This document shows positions 21,172 through 29,332 of a DNA stretch of 32,952 nucleotides, one piece after another; the first letter of the stretch is position 1, and every line of letters starts with the position of its first letter. The stretch is from a virus. Both the position numbers and the translations under genes were made by a program. The stretch is from positions 1 to 32,952 of IMG/VR virus record IMGVR_UViG_3300035684_000008; one strand, 5' to 3'. The notes beneath the pieces are model-generated. The model ran no database searches. It was not told the DNA's origin and was given only the letters and a program-made list of their open reading frames with translations.

Positions 21172-23541
21172 ATGGCAGGACAAGTTAAACTGAAGCGTTC
21201 TTCTGTTCCGGGCAAGGTGCCGACCACAGCCTCGATGGCCGTCGGCGAGCTCGCGCTCAACACCTACGATGGCCGCGCCTTCATGAAGGGCAACGACGGC
21301 ATCAACGACTTTATTCGGGAGCTCACTGAGTCGATCACCAGCACGGCGACCGCCGGCGGGACGACCACGCTGACCGCGACGAGTACGACCACCCACCGCT
21401 TCACCGGCACCCTGCCACAGACCTTGGCCCTTCCCGCCGCAAACACACTCCGGGTGGGCCAACCCTATCACGTCCTGAACCGCTCGACCGACGTCGTCAC
21501 CGTGACCGACTCGACCGGCGCCGTTCTCCTCGCGATCGCTCCGAGCGCGCAGGCCACCTTCCGCGTCGCCGCCAACACGACTGCCGCTGGAACATGGGAC
21601 ATCGCCAACCTGTCGGGCGGCGGTGGCTCCGGCGGCACCGGCATCAACTACCTGTCTTCGGCGAGTGCTGAAGCCGGTCTCGGCGGCGGCATGATCTACG
21701 ACCAGGGTGCTGGCGTCACCATGCCGGCGAGTGCTGGAGCTGCAACTGCTCCGACCGGTGGCCGCGCGGGCATCCTCACGCTGGGCACCACCGGCGTCAA
21801 CCCTCTTCGCGGATCGAAGTCTTTCACTCTGACCAAGACCGCCGTCAATGCACAGGGCCTCGGCGTCGCTTGGCCCTTCACTGCTGACCGCGCCGACCTC
21901 GGCCGCGTCGTCTCGATTCGCTTCGACATGCGTGTCGATTCCGGAACCTTCCTGGCCGGAGACCTGGTCGTCTACGTCGTCGACATGGCAGCAGGAGCTC
22001 CGGTGATTCAGGCAGCTCCACACCAAATTCTCCCCGTCGTGGGCTCTCCTGGCAGGTTCCAAGGCACTGTCCAGCTCCCTGTCACGGGCACGAGCTACCG
22101 TCTTGCCTTCCATGTGGCGAGCACAAACGCCGCCGCGTGGGGTCTCACGATCGACAACATCGAAGTCGGTCCTCAGCCGATCCTCAGTGGATATGGCGGC
22201 ACCGACTGGGCCTCGCCGACTGTCAACCCCGTGTTCTATGATGGCGCCACGGTAGTCGCTCCCACCGGTGCTACCTATAAATGGAAGAAGAATGGACAGG
22301 ATATCGAGGTAATGATCGACACTCGATTCCAGTTTTCGTCGGCGTCGACTGGCAATGTGGAGATCACCTTGCCTAATGGCCTTGTTCCGGACAACGCGGC
22401 CATCGGAGCCTGCGTGGGAATGATCGCTGTCAACACGAACGTCGCCCCGGCTGCCACGATCGCGGTCATGGCTCAGATTGTCAACGGGCGCATTCGCTTC
22501 AGGGCCAAGGATGGATCGAACAACCTTTACGTAAACTGGGCAGACGTCAGGCCTGGATCTGACAACTATCCGCAGTTCTACTTTAAGGTCCCGGTCACCG
22601 GCTGGTCATCTGGTCAGGTTCTGAGCGGCGACGCCGACACGCGGGTCGTTGCTGCATCAGCAGTCGGAGCTTCGCCAACCGCGCTCGCTGTCGGATTCAA
22701 TATGCTCGGTTTCCCAGGAACCGACCTGGATACCCACGGTACTGTTACGGCTACTGGAACCTCGGTCACAACGTCGAAGACGGGATGGTACTATACCTGT
22801 CCGATCGCGGGTCAGTATCTGATCGCGGCGTCTGTGCAGATCGCGAATATCACCCTCGCCACTACGGGCCAGATCCAGCTCTACGTCTACAAGAACGGGA
22901 ACAACGCTGGTCTGATCAGCACGGTGTGGGGCAACGGAGCCGCAGGCCAGTATCCTCAGGTGAGTGGCACGATCCTGCTAAACTGCAAAGCCAGCGATTA
23001 CATCGAGATCGTCGTCAGGAACGTGCACACTGCTGCAGTTACGGTCAACTCCGCTTTCGCTTCGATCCACCGTCTTTCGGGTCCGGCTCAAATCGCAGCG
23101 TCTGAGAGTGTATCGTTCAAGCGCCGCAACGGCGGTGGATCCACTATACCGGATGTTACGTCGACCACAATCCCTTGGGGTACCTCTGTTCTCGACTCGC
23201 ACGGAACTTACGAGGCCGCTACCAACTCCTGGGTGGCGCCGATGCCTGGCACCTATCAGGTGAACGTGGGTATACTTTTCGCCAACAGAGCTTTCGCTGC
23301 TGGAGACTGGGGTCAGGTAGAACTATTCGTTGACGGAGGTTCCGGCGACGTCCTCGCGCGTTGGGTGATCGATACCGCGATTACGAAGCTGCATTACGTT
23401 TCGGGAACAAGGACGATCAAGATCAACGCCGGTGCGCGTGTGAGTATCCGCGTGTTTCAGGACAACGCGGCTGGAACCGACTACGCGCTCCAGGCGGACG
23501 CACGATTCAATATTTTTGAAATTATCAGGGTAGGTAACTAA
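21172..23541 (+). CDS. Multi-domain receptor-binding tail fibre protein
   Basis: 789 residues, with CAGGGGGCC before the ATG. The N-terminus (VKLKRSSVPGKVPTTASM, GELALNTYDGRAFMK) is a fibre N-terminal signature I know from other phages. Then come a small beta unit (about 60-145), a jelly-roll-like part (about 195-335: RGSKSFTLTKTAV, IRFDMRVDSGTFL, YRLAFHVASTNAAAWGLTIDNIEVG) that resembles carbohydrate-binding domains, a KWKKNGQDIEVMI strand segment (about 367), and two C-terminal repeats with the order GWYYTCPIAGQYLIAASVQI and GTYQVNVGILFA that resemble the C1q/TNF fold. Likely binds host surface sugars as a trimer. Domain names beyond beta-rich are by eye. Confidence 0.75.
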   Translation: MAGQVKLKRSSVPGKVPTTASMAVGELALNTYDGRAFMKGNDGINDFIRELTESITSTATAGGTTTLTATSTTTHRFTGTLPQTLALPAANTLRVGQPYHVLNRSTDVVTVTDSTGAVLLAIAPSAQATFRVAANTTAAGTWDIANLSGGGGSGGTGINYLSSASAEAGLGGGMIYDQGAGVTMPASAGAATAPTGGRAGILTLGTTGVNPLRGSKSFTLTKTAVNAQGLGVAWPFTADRADLGRVVSIRFDMRVDSGTFLAGDLVVYVVDMAAGAPVIQAAPHQILPVVGSPGRFQGTVQLPVTGTSYRLAFHVASTNAAAWGLTIDNIEVGPQPILSGYGGTDWASPTVNPVFYDGATVVAPTGATYKWKKNGQDIEVMIDTRFQFSSASTGNVEITLPNGLVPDNAAIGACVGMIAVNTNVAPAATIAVMAQIVNGRIRFRAKDGSNNLYVNWADVRPGSDNYPQFYFKVPVTGWSSGQVLSGDADTRVVAASAVGASPTALAVGFNMLGFPGTDLDTHGTVTATGTSVTTSKTGWYYTCPIAGQYLIAASVQIANITLATTGQIQLYVYKNGNNAGLISTVWGNGAAGQYPQVSGTILLNCKASDYIEIVVRNVHTAAVTVNSAFASIHRLSGPAQIAASESVSFKRRNGGGSTIPDVTSTTIPWGTSVLDSHGTYEAATNSWVAPMPGTYQVNVGILFANRAFAAGDWGQVELFVDGGSGDVLARWVIDTAITKLHYVSGTRTIKINAGARVSIRVFQDNAAGTDYALQADARFNIFEIIRVGN

Positions 23542-24047
23542 TGAAACGGTACCAAATCAGGGAAATCGAATCGAACAGGGTTATTGCCTCCTACGAAGCA
23601 GATGAGCCTCTTCCGCACCAGCCTGAGTGGGGTCAGCCAGCCCGTACAGAGCAGGCCGTGAACGAGGACGGCGTTCCCCAATACGACGAGAACGACGATC
23701 CGGTCCTAGTGGATATTCCAGCGACCTATGAGGTGATCGAGACGGATATTACCGAGGAGGTTCGTCAGCGGAAACGGGACCAGTTCGCTCGCTCGCGGGA
23801 GCAACAGGCCGAGAGCCAAATTCTCGCGGCCCTCGGGAACCGTCAGCCGGTGACGATTCTCGCGCGCGCTATGTCCACGATGGCGGTCGCGGTCAACGCA
23901 TTCGGGGACGCGACGCCGGAGCAGCAGGGAGCCGCTCGCGCCGCCCTGGCCCCCTACCGCTCGATGTTCGAGCAGGTCGAGGGTATCATGGCCGCCCGCG
24001 ATGCCGACATCGCAGCCTACGATCCCGACGCCGAGCAAGGTGCATGA
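23541..24047 (+). CDS. Fibre-linked protein, possible assembly chaperone
   Basis: 168 residues, starting one base inside the previous stop (TAATG). Residues 1-65 resemble the short ends of phage tail-fibre assembly proteins (acidic, Pro-rich, with QPEWGQPA). A helix (TEEVRQRKRDQFARSREQQAESQILAALG) near 72-100 is followed by an Ala-rich helix. Its location directly after the receptor-binding gene supports a chaperone or fibre-adaptor role. No specific family confirmed. Confidence 0.6.
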   Translation: MKRYQIREIESNRVIASYEADEPLPHQPEWGQPARTEQAVNEDGVPQYDENDDPVLVDIPATYEVIETDITEEVRQRKRDQFARSREQQAESQILAALGNRQPVTILARAMSTMAVAVNAFGDATPEQQGAARAALAPYRSMFEQVEGIMAARDADIAAYDPDAEQGA

Positions 24048-24244
24048 TCAAGCCGCCAATCCTCCAGTTCTTCACTTACGACCACCTCCCGCCGCACCTT
24101 CGAGCGGTAAGCCGGCCGTTCTGTGAGCTCGCTTTCGAGATCGTCGGCAGCCTTCCGGATAACCCCGAGCGATCGACGGCTCTCCGGAAGCTGCTCGAGG
24201 CGAAGGACGCCGCGGTCCGCGCCTTGCTATTCAAGCCTTCGTGA
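24044..24244 (+). CDS. Conserved small phage protein (YDHLPPHL type)
   Basis: 66 residues from ATG overlapping the previous stop (ATGA). The phrase FFTYDHLPPHLRAVSRPFCELA (about 9-30; only its first half is needed to recognise it) followed by NPERSTALRKLLEAKDAAVRA is a common small phage protein of unknown function. It is entirely helical by eye. It was here found between fibre and portal genes. Confidence 0.75.
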   Translation: MIKPPILQFFTYDHLPPHLRAVSRPFCELAFEIVGSLPDNPERSTALRKLLEAKDAAVRALLFKPS

Positions 24245-24456
24245 AGGACTATTGGCCTGTCCCGACCAGTGAATTCCGGTGGGCGCGCGCGGTGGGCGCC
24301 AACCGGGTTCTTCAGCAAAAGTTCCGGCGCCGGTGGTGGGATCCCCGAGCACCTCGCGAGACGTGGCGCGACGTGCCGCTGATCCGAACACCACCGGCGC
24401 CAGCCCCCGGCACCGACGATAGCCGCCAGGACGAGGCGCCGCCGCAAATCCCTTGA
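24241..24456 (+). CDS. Small basic protein of unknown function
   Basis: 71 residues from GTG that overlaps the previous stop. Very Arg/Trp-rich (RWARAVGANRVLQQKFRRRWWDPRAP is the core), then Pro-rich and disordered. It could be a short DNA-binding or portal-adjacent peptide. No family recognised. Confidence 0.5.
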   Translation: MKDYWPVPTSEFRWARAVGANRVLQQKFRRRWWDPRAPRETWRDVPLIRTPPAPAPGTDDSRQDEAPPQIP

Positions 24457-26336
24457 AAAGAAATAGCCGGCAAGCGACATTGAGCGCGATGCCGAACCCG
24501 TCCCTACCTCAAGTCAAGTCCTTCGTCGCAGACGCCCCGCAGGAAATTCGCCTCGAGCTCGAGTCCCGTTTCGCGGAGCTCTCCCGCCTCGAGACGGAGC
24601 AGACGCAGCTCGGGACCGCGATCCCGCAGCTTTACGGTACGCTCTCGAAGTTCGTCGCTAACCCTTCAACGGTCAGCGTCGAGACTTACAAGCGGATGCT
24701 CGATACCGACGAGACGATCGGATCCGGGCTCGACTTCCTCAACCTGGCGCTGATCGCGCGCTTCGGCGAGTACAAGCATCCCGTCGACGAGATCCAGCAG
24801 TTCGTCCGGCGCGCGCTGAACCAGATGGAGGGCTCCTGGCACGAGAACCTCGACGAGATGATCTCGGCCGAGTGGGCCGGCTTCTCCGTCACCGAGCAGG
24901 TCTGGGACTACAAGAGCGACTTCGACGGAGCTCCGGCGTTCATCCCGCGCAAGCTCGTCACCTATCCGCCGCTGACGCTCGTGTTCGCTGTCGACCGGAA
25001 CGGTGAGGTTCTGCCGGACGGGATCTATCAGTACCAGCGCCACCACAATACGACGTCTCACCTCGGGATGGGCTTCGGCGGATCCTACGGCGAGGCAGAC
25101 GGTTTCCGCCCCGACCTTTTCGCCGCGGTAGGCGACTTCGCTTATCCGATCCGAATCGCCGCCGACCTCTCGTTCATGACGGTGAGGATCCCCCGCGATA
25201 AGGTCATTCACCTTCGCTCGAGCTCGACGGGGAAATTCAACAATCCCTATGGGAGGAGTATCCTCCGGCGCGCTTACAAGAACTGGGTCATGAAGGACGC
25301 GTTCCTAAAGATGTGGATCGTCGCCGCGGACCGGAAAGGGACGCCGCTGTTGGTAGGGTACGCGGCGCCGAACGACACGGTTCTAGCCCAGAACAATAAC
25401 GAGGAGATGAACGGCGCCATCGTCCAACAGCGGGCGGATATCGCGATGGCTAACGTCTTTAAGACCATCCATAATAGCTCCTTCGTCGTCCTTCCTGGAA
25501 AGAAAGGGGAGATGTACGAAGTCGAGCCCGTAAATATCCAGGGCGATATGAACGTCTTTAAGGACGGGATCGACTATTTTAACCGCGCGATCATGCGCGC
25601 CCTGCTGATCCCTCCGCTCGTCATGACCGGCGGGGATGGCGTCGGCTCGTACTCTCTCGGTGCCGAGCACGCTAAGATTTTTGCCAAGATCATCGACGGA
25701 AAACTGAAGGTCTATAAGCAGGGGATCCTCACGCAGTTTATCCGTAAGATCATCGCGTACAACTTCCCGAAATCAACTTGGGAAAAGCATGGCTATGGCG
25801 AGTTCACCCTCGAGGAGTACGACCCGGAGATCATGGAGCGCCTCGCGAACGTGTTCCAGAGCCTGACCGTGAACGGCTATATGAGTCCCGAGGCCAGCGA
25901 GGACCTCGAACACGTACGCCTGAAAATGGGCCTGCCGAAGGGACTGAAGCTGTCGCAGTACCCGACCACCCCGGGTACCCCCGGACCCTCGCAGCACGAG
26001 CCCGATAGCGGCGAGACTTACGACATCGGCTCGGACACCGACGGGCCGAGCGAGGGCGCTCCCGCGGCCGGAGCTCCGGCGGGCGATGACCCGGCCGTAA
26101 AGAAGGCCGACACGGCGATGAACGGCGCCCAGGTCAGCTCCCTCGTCGACGTCGTGAAGTCGGTCAGTACCGGAGAGCTTCCGAAGGAATCGGCATTGCA
26201 GATCATTATGCACGCGTTCCAGATGGAGCGGCCCGAGGCCGAAAGGATCCTGGCGGGTGCGGGGACACAGACGCCGCGCCCAGCTCCGACGGAACCGCAG
26301 AACGGCGGCCAGCTACCGCCCAACTATAACGTCTGA
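24453..26336 (+). CDS. Portal protein (DUF935 / Mu gp29 type)
   Basis: 627 residues from a TTG overlapping the preceding stop; an ATG at 24489 (start MPNPSLPQ) is an alternative and neither has a strong ribosome site. A portal signature is visible: KRMLDTDETIGSGLDFL, then AEWAGFSVTEQVWDY (about 142-157) and the alpha-helical stem region; the end is Pro/Ala-rich and disordered (about 510-625). The dodecamer sits at one capsid vertex and passes DNA during packaging. The length is within the usual range for this family with an extra tail of about 120 residues. The following MuF-type gene supports the Mu-like grouping. Confidence 0.85.
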   Translation: MKRNSRQATLSAMPNPSLPQVKSFVADAPQEIRLELESRFAELSRLETEQTQLGTAIPQLYGTLSKFVANPSTVSVETYKRMLDTDETIGSGLDFLNLALIARFGEYKHPVDEIQQFVRRALNQMEGSWHENLDEMISAEWAGFSVTEQVWDYKSDFDGAPAFIPRKLVTYPPLTLVFAVDRNGEVLPDGIYQYQRHHNTTSHLGMGFGGSYGEADGFRPDLFAAVGDFAYPIRIAADLSFMTVRIPRDKVIHLRSSSTGKFNNPYGRSILRRAYKNWVMKDAFLKMWIVAADRKGTPLLVGYAAPNDTVLAQNNNEEMNGAIVQQRADIAMANVFKTIHNSSFVVLPGKKGEMYEVEPVNIQGDMNVFKDGIDYFNRAIMRALLIPPLVMTGGDGVGSYSLGAEHAKIFAKIIDGKLKVYKQGILTQFIRKIIAYNFPKSTWEKHGYGEFTLEEYDPEIMERLANVFQSLTVNGYMSPEASEDLEHVRLKMGLPKGLKLSQYPTTPGTPGPSQHEPDSGETYDIGSDTDGPSEGAPAAGAPAGDDPAVKKADTAMNGAQVSSLVDVVKSVSTGELPKESALQIIMHAFQMERPEAERILAGAGTQTPRPAPTEPQNGGQLPPNYNV

Positions 26337-26347
26337 AAGGAGCTCCC

Positions 26348-26581
26348 ATGACCAACCAGAACGCGAGTGATCAGGCCCCCGGCCCCGAGGTCGTCGCCGA
26401 TGACAACGTCCATCCTATTCCCGGTACGCCCGTCGCAGCCCCGGCGCAGGACCGCCCCGGCGGCGCCTTCGCGAACGAGCTCGATAACCTCCTGACTGCA
26501 GCGCGCACGTTCGCGGAGGCGTTCGTTCGTGCGACGTTGACGAAGGTCGAGAACCGGATCCGGTCGTACCTCATCCGGTGA
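26348..26581 (+). CDS. Unknown small head-region protein
   Basis: 77 residues with GAAAGGAGC before the ATG. Pro/Ala/Gly-rich first half (probably disordered), then a helix (FANELDNLLTAARTFAEAFVRATLTKVENRIR). Between portal and MuF genes, so a head-linked part is likely. No family recognised. Confidence 0.65.
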   Translation: MTNQNASDQAPGPEVVADDNVHPIPGTPVAAPAQDRPGGAFANELDNLLTAARTFAEAFVRATLTKVENRIRSYLIR

Positions 26582-26709
26582 GGCAGGTTTGGCGAGGCCG
26601 CAGACGCGCGGACCACGGGTCAATCGACAGTTACCCCGTGATCGTTGGTTGGACTCCAGCCCTCGCCGCCATCCTGCTCGCCCTCGGGCAGGCTATCCCC
26701 AGGTGCTGA
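26578..26709 (+). CDS. Small membrane peptide, 43 residues
   Basis: A GTG at 26578 overlaps the preceding stop (GTGA), and the frame ends one base before the next gene's ATG. A basic N-terminus (RQVWRGRRRADHG) is followed by a hydrophobic segment of about 20 residues (YPVIVGWTPALAAILLALGQ). This fits a one-span phage membrane peptide. Function unknown. Confidence 0.45.
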   Translation: MRQVWRGRRRADHGSIDSYPVIVGWTPALAAILLALGQAIPRC

Positions 26710-27573
26710 ATGGCGTATCATCCGGGTAAGCCCTTCCGAATTCCCCAAGGACGGGCCCAGCAACTCGATAAGGTTCACCGCGCGAAGGATCGCGTCGTGA
26801 TCACCGCGGTCTCGAGAATGGCGATGGTCCTCGAGCGAGCCGCTACTGAGATCATCGACCACTGGCTCCGGACCGGGCACTGGGTTCAGCCGTCGCTCCA
26901 CGGCGCCGACCTCGTAACCGAGCGGTTTTACCGCGACGTAGTAACAGAGGCCTGGCACGCAACGGAGGCCGAGAAGCGGAATGGCGGCGATCGACGGCGC
27001 CTCGCGAGCGCGCCTCCAAAGCCTCCGAAGAACGCCCGGGGCCTTCACGATATATTCGCGAACTCGAAGTACTGGCGCTCCGTTATGAGGCGCTCCGGGT
27101 CGCTCAGCGCGCGACTCCGGAAGCAGTACCTCGAGAAGCTTCGGCGGAAGTTTCAGCAGGTCGTTCCACTGCTGCACAGCGGCGAGGCGAGTCCCGAGGA
27201 CGCCAAGAAGATGATGCGCGAGTCCTGGGACACGACCAGGTCGAGGGTCGAGACGATTTTCCGGACCGAGACGACGAATTACTTCGCTCAGTCGCAGGTC
27301 GAGTTCTTCAAGGACGAGCCCGAGATCATCGGCTTTTTGTTCGACTCCGTCCGTGATACTGCGAGAACAGAGATCTGTAAAAGCCGCCACGGGCTCGTAT
27401 ACCGACCGGGTACTAAGGCGCTCCGCGAAAATACCCCTGCATTGCATTACAATTGCAGGAGTCATTTAATCGCTCTTGCCAACACGCCAGCTAACCGTAA
27501 ATTGGTCGAGGATGAGGACCGGAACCCTGAGAATCGAAACGTGGCGCCTCTCCCGCCCGGATGGAGGAAATGA
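26710..27573 (+). CDS. MuF-type head morphogenesis protein
   Basis: 287 residues. The C-terminal module is the MuF/gpF family: VETIFRTETTNYFAQSQVEFF (about 177-197), then FDSVRDTARTEICKSRHG, LHYNCRSHLI and PLPPGWRK at the end, with the conserved Cys and Arg positions. Such proteins are minor capsid parts or nuclease-like head proteins in Mu-related phages. The N-terminal half (about 1-110) is basic and helical. Placed between portal and protease genes as in Mu-like head clusters. Confidence 0.85.
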   Translation: MAYHPGKPFRIPQGRAQQLDKVHRAKDRVVITAVSRMAMVLERAATEIIDHWLRTGHWVQPSLHGADLVTERFYRDVVTEAWHATEAEKRNGGDRRRLASAPPKPPKNARGLHDIFANSKYWRSVMRRSGSLSARLRKQYLEKLRRKFQQVVPLLHSGEASPEDAKKMMRESWDTTRSRVETIFRTETTNYFAQSQVEFFKDEPEIIGFLFDSVRDTARTEICKSRHGLVYRPGTKALRENTPALHYNCRSHLIALANTPANRKLVEDEDRNPENRNVAPLPPGWRK

Positions 27574-28836
27574 GTGTTCAAGCGTCTAGCCGGCTTTAGC
27601 GGATCTCTGATCGAAACGCCTCCAGCCGAAGGCGACACTCTCGAGCGCCTCCAGCGTCCCGCAATCCTCATCCACGAGGGAACCTTTCAGTCACAGGATG
27701 GCGAGATCGCCTTCGACGAGGCGCGCGTCCGGCGCCTGATCGAGAGGCACAACGCGATGATTAACGAACTCGCCGACCAGTACGGCGGGATCGATAAGAT
27801 GCCGATTGGAGCCTTCCCCCCGTTTATCGATCAGCACGCCGAGGACTCGACCCATAGGATCATGGGTCGTCTCGCGAGCCTCCTCCGGTTCGAGCGCCGG
27901 GATATCCCCAAGGCCGGGAAGAATATCGCCTGTGCCGTCGCCGACGTCGTGATCCTCGGGAAGGATAACGTTCAGAAGGCGAAAGACGGCCGGATCTATC
28001 ACCTTTCGATCGGTATCGACGAGGATACCGAAACCCTCGGAGAGGTCTCGGCGGTCATCGATCCCGCCGCTCCGGGCGCAATGCTTCTCGCGAAGTCCAG
28101 ACGTGCAGTACAACCCGAACCGAAAGGAGGCACGAAGATGCCTAAGAAAAACCTGGAGGCTATGGCACGCCATCGTGCCAAGCTTTCCTCCGTACGTGAA
28201 GCCCTGAACGGGATCAAGTCGACGATCGCCGAGTCCGGTAATCGCGTTCGACTCGAGAAAAAGAAGGCCGATCTCAACGGCCAGTTCAAGCGCCTGATGG
28301 CCGGCGGTCGTATGACGCCAGCCGAGTACAAAAAGATGGACCTCACGAAGCTCGCCGCCCTCGGCGACGACGCCCTCAAGACCGTGATGGACTCCTTTGA
28401 GGTTCGCGAGCCGGTGATCATGCCGGGCCAGCGCGGATCCACGCAGGCAACGGAGGTCACGGAGATGGGTAAGAAGCTCGAGGCTGACCAGCGTAAGCGC
28501 CTGAAGGCCGAAGTCGTCGGTGATATCAAAAGGCTCACGGGCAAGAAGGTTCGGCTCGGCGAGGGTACCTCGGATACCGAGGAGTCGGAGAACCAGGATA
28601 CAGACTCGGGGAAGGTGAAGCATCTCGCCGACGGAGTCGTCATCACCGACACCCCGCCGCCCGCAGCGCCCACCGATACCGATACCCCGGCACCAGGTGC
28701 GCTCGAGGCGATGCAGGCTCAGGTCGACGAGCTGAATACCCAGGTCGGACGCCTCTCCGGAATGATCGAGGAGATCATGAAGGGGATGGAGGAGGAGACC
28801 GAGGAAACCGAAGAAACCGAGGAAGCTCAGACTTAA
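27574..28836 (+). CDS. Capsid maturation protease fused to scaffold (Mu gpI-like)
   Basis: 420 residues from a GTG with GGAGGAAATGA upstream. Residues about 1-175 resemble phage capsid proteases of the Mu I type (RIMGRLASLLRF near 112-123, CAVADVVILG near 132-141, HLSIGIDEDTETLG near 163-176). A linker (about 180-188) leads to a scaffold-like part: highly charged helices (about 200-270), acidic and Pro-rich linkers, and a C-terminal coiled coil (about 375-410) with an acidic Glu/Thr tail. The protease is expected to cut the scaffold during head maturation. A strong internal ribosome site starts a second product (next entry). Catalytic residues were not assigned with certainty. Confidence 0.75.
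   Translation: MFKRLAGFSGSLIETPPAEGDTLERLQRPAILIHEGTFQSQDGEIAFDEARVRRLIERHNAMINELADQYGGIDKMPIGAFPPFIDQHAEDSTHRIMGRLASLLRFERRDIPKAGKNIACAVADVVILGKDNVQKAKDGRIYHLSIGIDEDTETLGEVSAVIDPAAPGAMLLAKSRRAVQPEPKGGTKMPKKNLEAMARHRAKLSSVREALNGIKSTIAESGNRVRLEKKKADLNGQFKRLMAGGRMTPAEYKKMDLTKLAALGDDALKTVMDSFEVREPVIMPGQRGSTQATEVTEMGKKLEADQRKRLKAEVVGDIKRLTGKKVRLGEGTSDTEESENQDTDSGKVKHLADGVVITDTPPPAAPTDTDTPAPGALEAMQAQVDELNTQVGRLSGMIEEIMKGMEEETEETEETEEAQT
28138..28836 (+). CDS. Nested scaffold protein from an internal start
   Basis: An in-frame ATG at 28138 (codon 189 of the protease gene) is preceded by AAAGGAGG (28123-28130) at seven-base spacing, an almost ideal ribosome site inside the coding sequence. Translation here gives 232 residues starting MPKKNLEAMARHR, with the charged helices, acidic linker and coiled coil only. 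This is the same arrangement as Nu3 within lambda C and gpZ within Mu I, where the short product is the bulk scaffold. The start is read from sequence; use in vivo is inferred. Confidence 0.75.
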   Translation: MPKKNLEAMARHRAKLSSVREALNGIKSTIAESGNRVRLEKKKADLNGQFKRLMAGGRMTPAEYKKMDLTKLAALGDDALKTVMDSFEVREPVIMPGQRGSTQATEVTEMGKKLEADQRKRLKAEVVGDIKRLTGKKVRLGEGTSDTEESENQDTDSGKVKHLADGVVITDTPPPAAPTDTDTPAPGALEAMQAQVDELNTQVGRLSGMIEEIMKGMEEETEETEETEEAQT

Positions 28837-28892
28837 CGGCTGGGTCAGCCGCAGGCTGATCGTAGCTGGCTCAACCGAAAGGAGTCATGAAA

Positions 28893-29315
28893 ATGGCTGA
28901 TTTGACGAAACGCGATGCTGTTGGTGCTCGGCAAGATTACCGGGCGAACTTCAAGGAGATCATCGCCAAGCGCAGCGATCTCACCCGCTACGACGGGGGA
29001 CGGATGGTTTTCGCCGCTCCCGGAGCTCTCCACACCCTACTGGCCGGCACCGTCATGGGCCAGGTCACGGCGCCTGGGCCCACCAAGGGCTTCTGGAAAG
29101 CCTACGATCCTAACGCTACCGACGGCAGCCAGAACGCTCTCGGCGTCCTCTCGGAGGAGGCAACGACTAACGAGTTCGGTGACGGCTCGGAGGTCTCGGT
29201 GATCACGAGTGGCGTGCTCTATTACGACAAGCTCATCGGTCTCGATGACGCCGCCGTCGCCGGACTTCGCGCCAAGGTGTTCGTCGAGCACGGCGTAAAT
29301 CTCATTCAGTTCTAA
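28893..29315 (+). CDS. Head decoration protein (lambda gpD-like)
   Basis: 140 residues. The ATG at 28893 is preferred because AAAGGAG lies eight bases before it; an ATG at 28887 is only two bases from that site. The small beta-rich layout (GTVMGQVTAPGPTKGFWKAY, ALGVLSEEAT, VSVITSGVLYYDKLIG and ending in a hydrophobic LIQF) fits lambda gpD/SHP-type capsid stabilising proteins, which form trimers on the capsid surface. Its gene lies between scaffold and major capsid genes, as in lambda (D before E). Confidence 0.8.
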   Translation: MADLTKRDAVGARQDYRANFKEIIAKRSDLTRYDGGRMVFAAPGALHTLLAGTVMGQVTAPGPTKGFWKAYDPNATDGSQNALGVLSEEATTNEFGDGSEVSVITSGVLYYDKLIGLDDAAVAGLRAKVFVEHGVNLIQF

Positions 29316-29332
29316 TCAGGAGGACCAGAACC

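Noticed and set aside
21160-22113. Minus-strand frame of about 317 codons opposite the receptor-binding gene
   Set aside because: Composition is typical of an antisense shadow (Gly/Arg/Asp-rich) and it has no start context.
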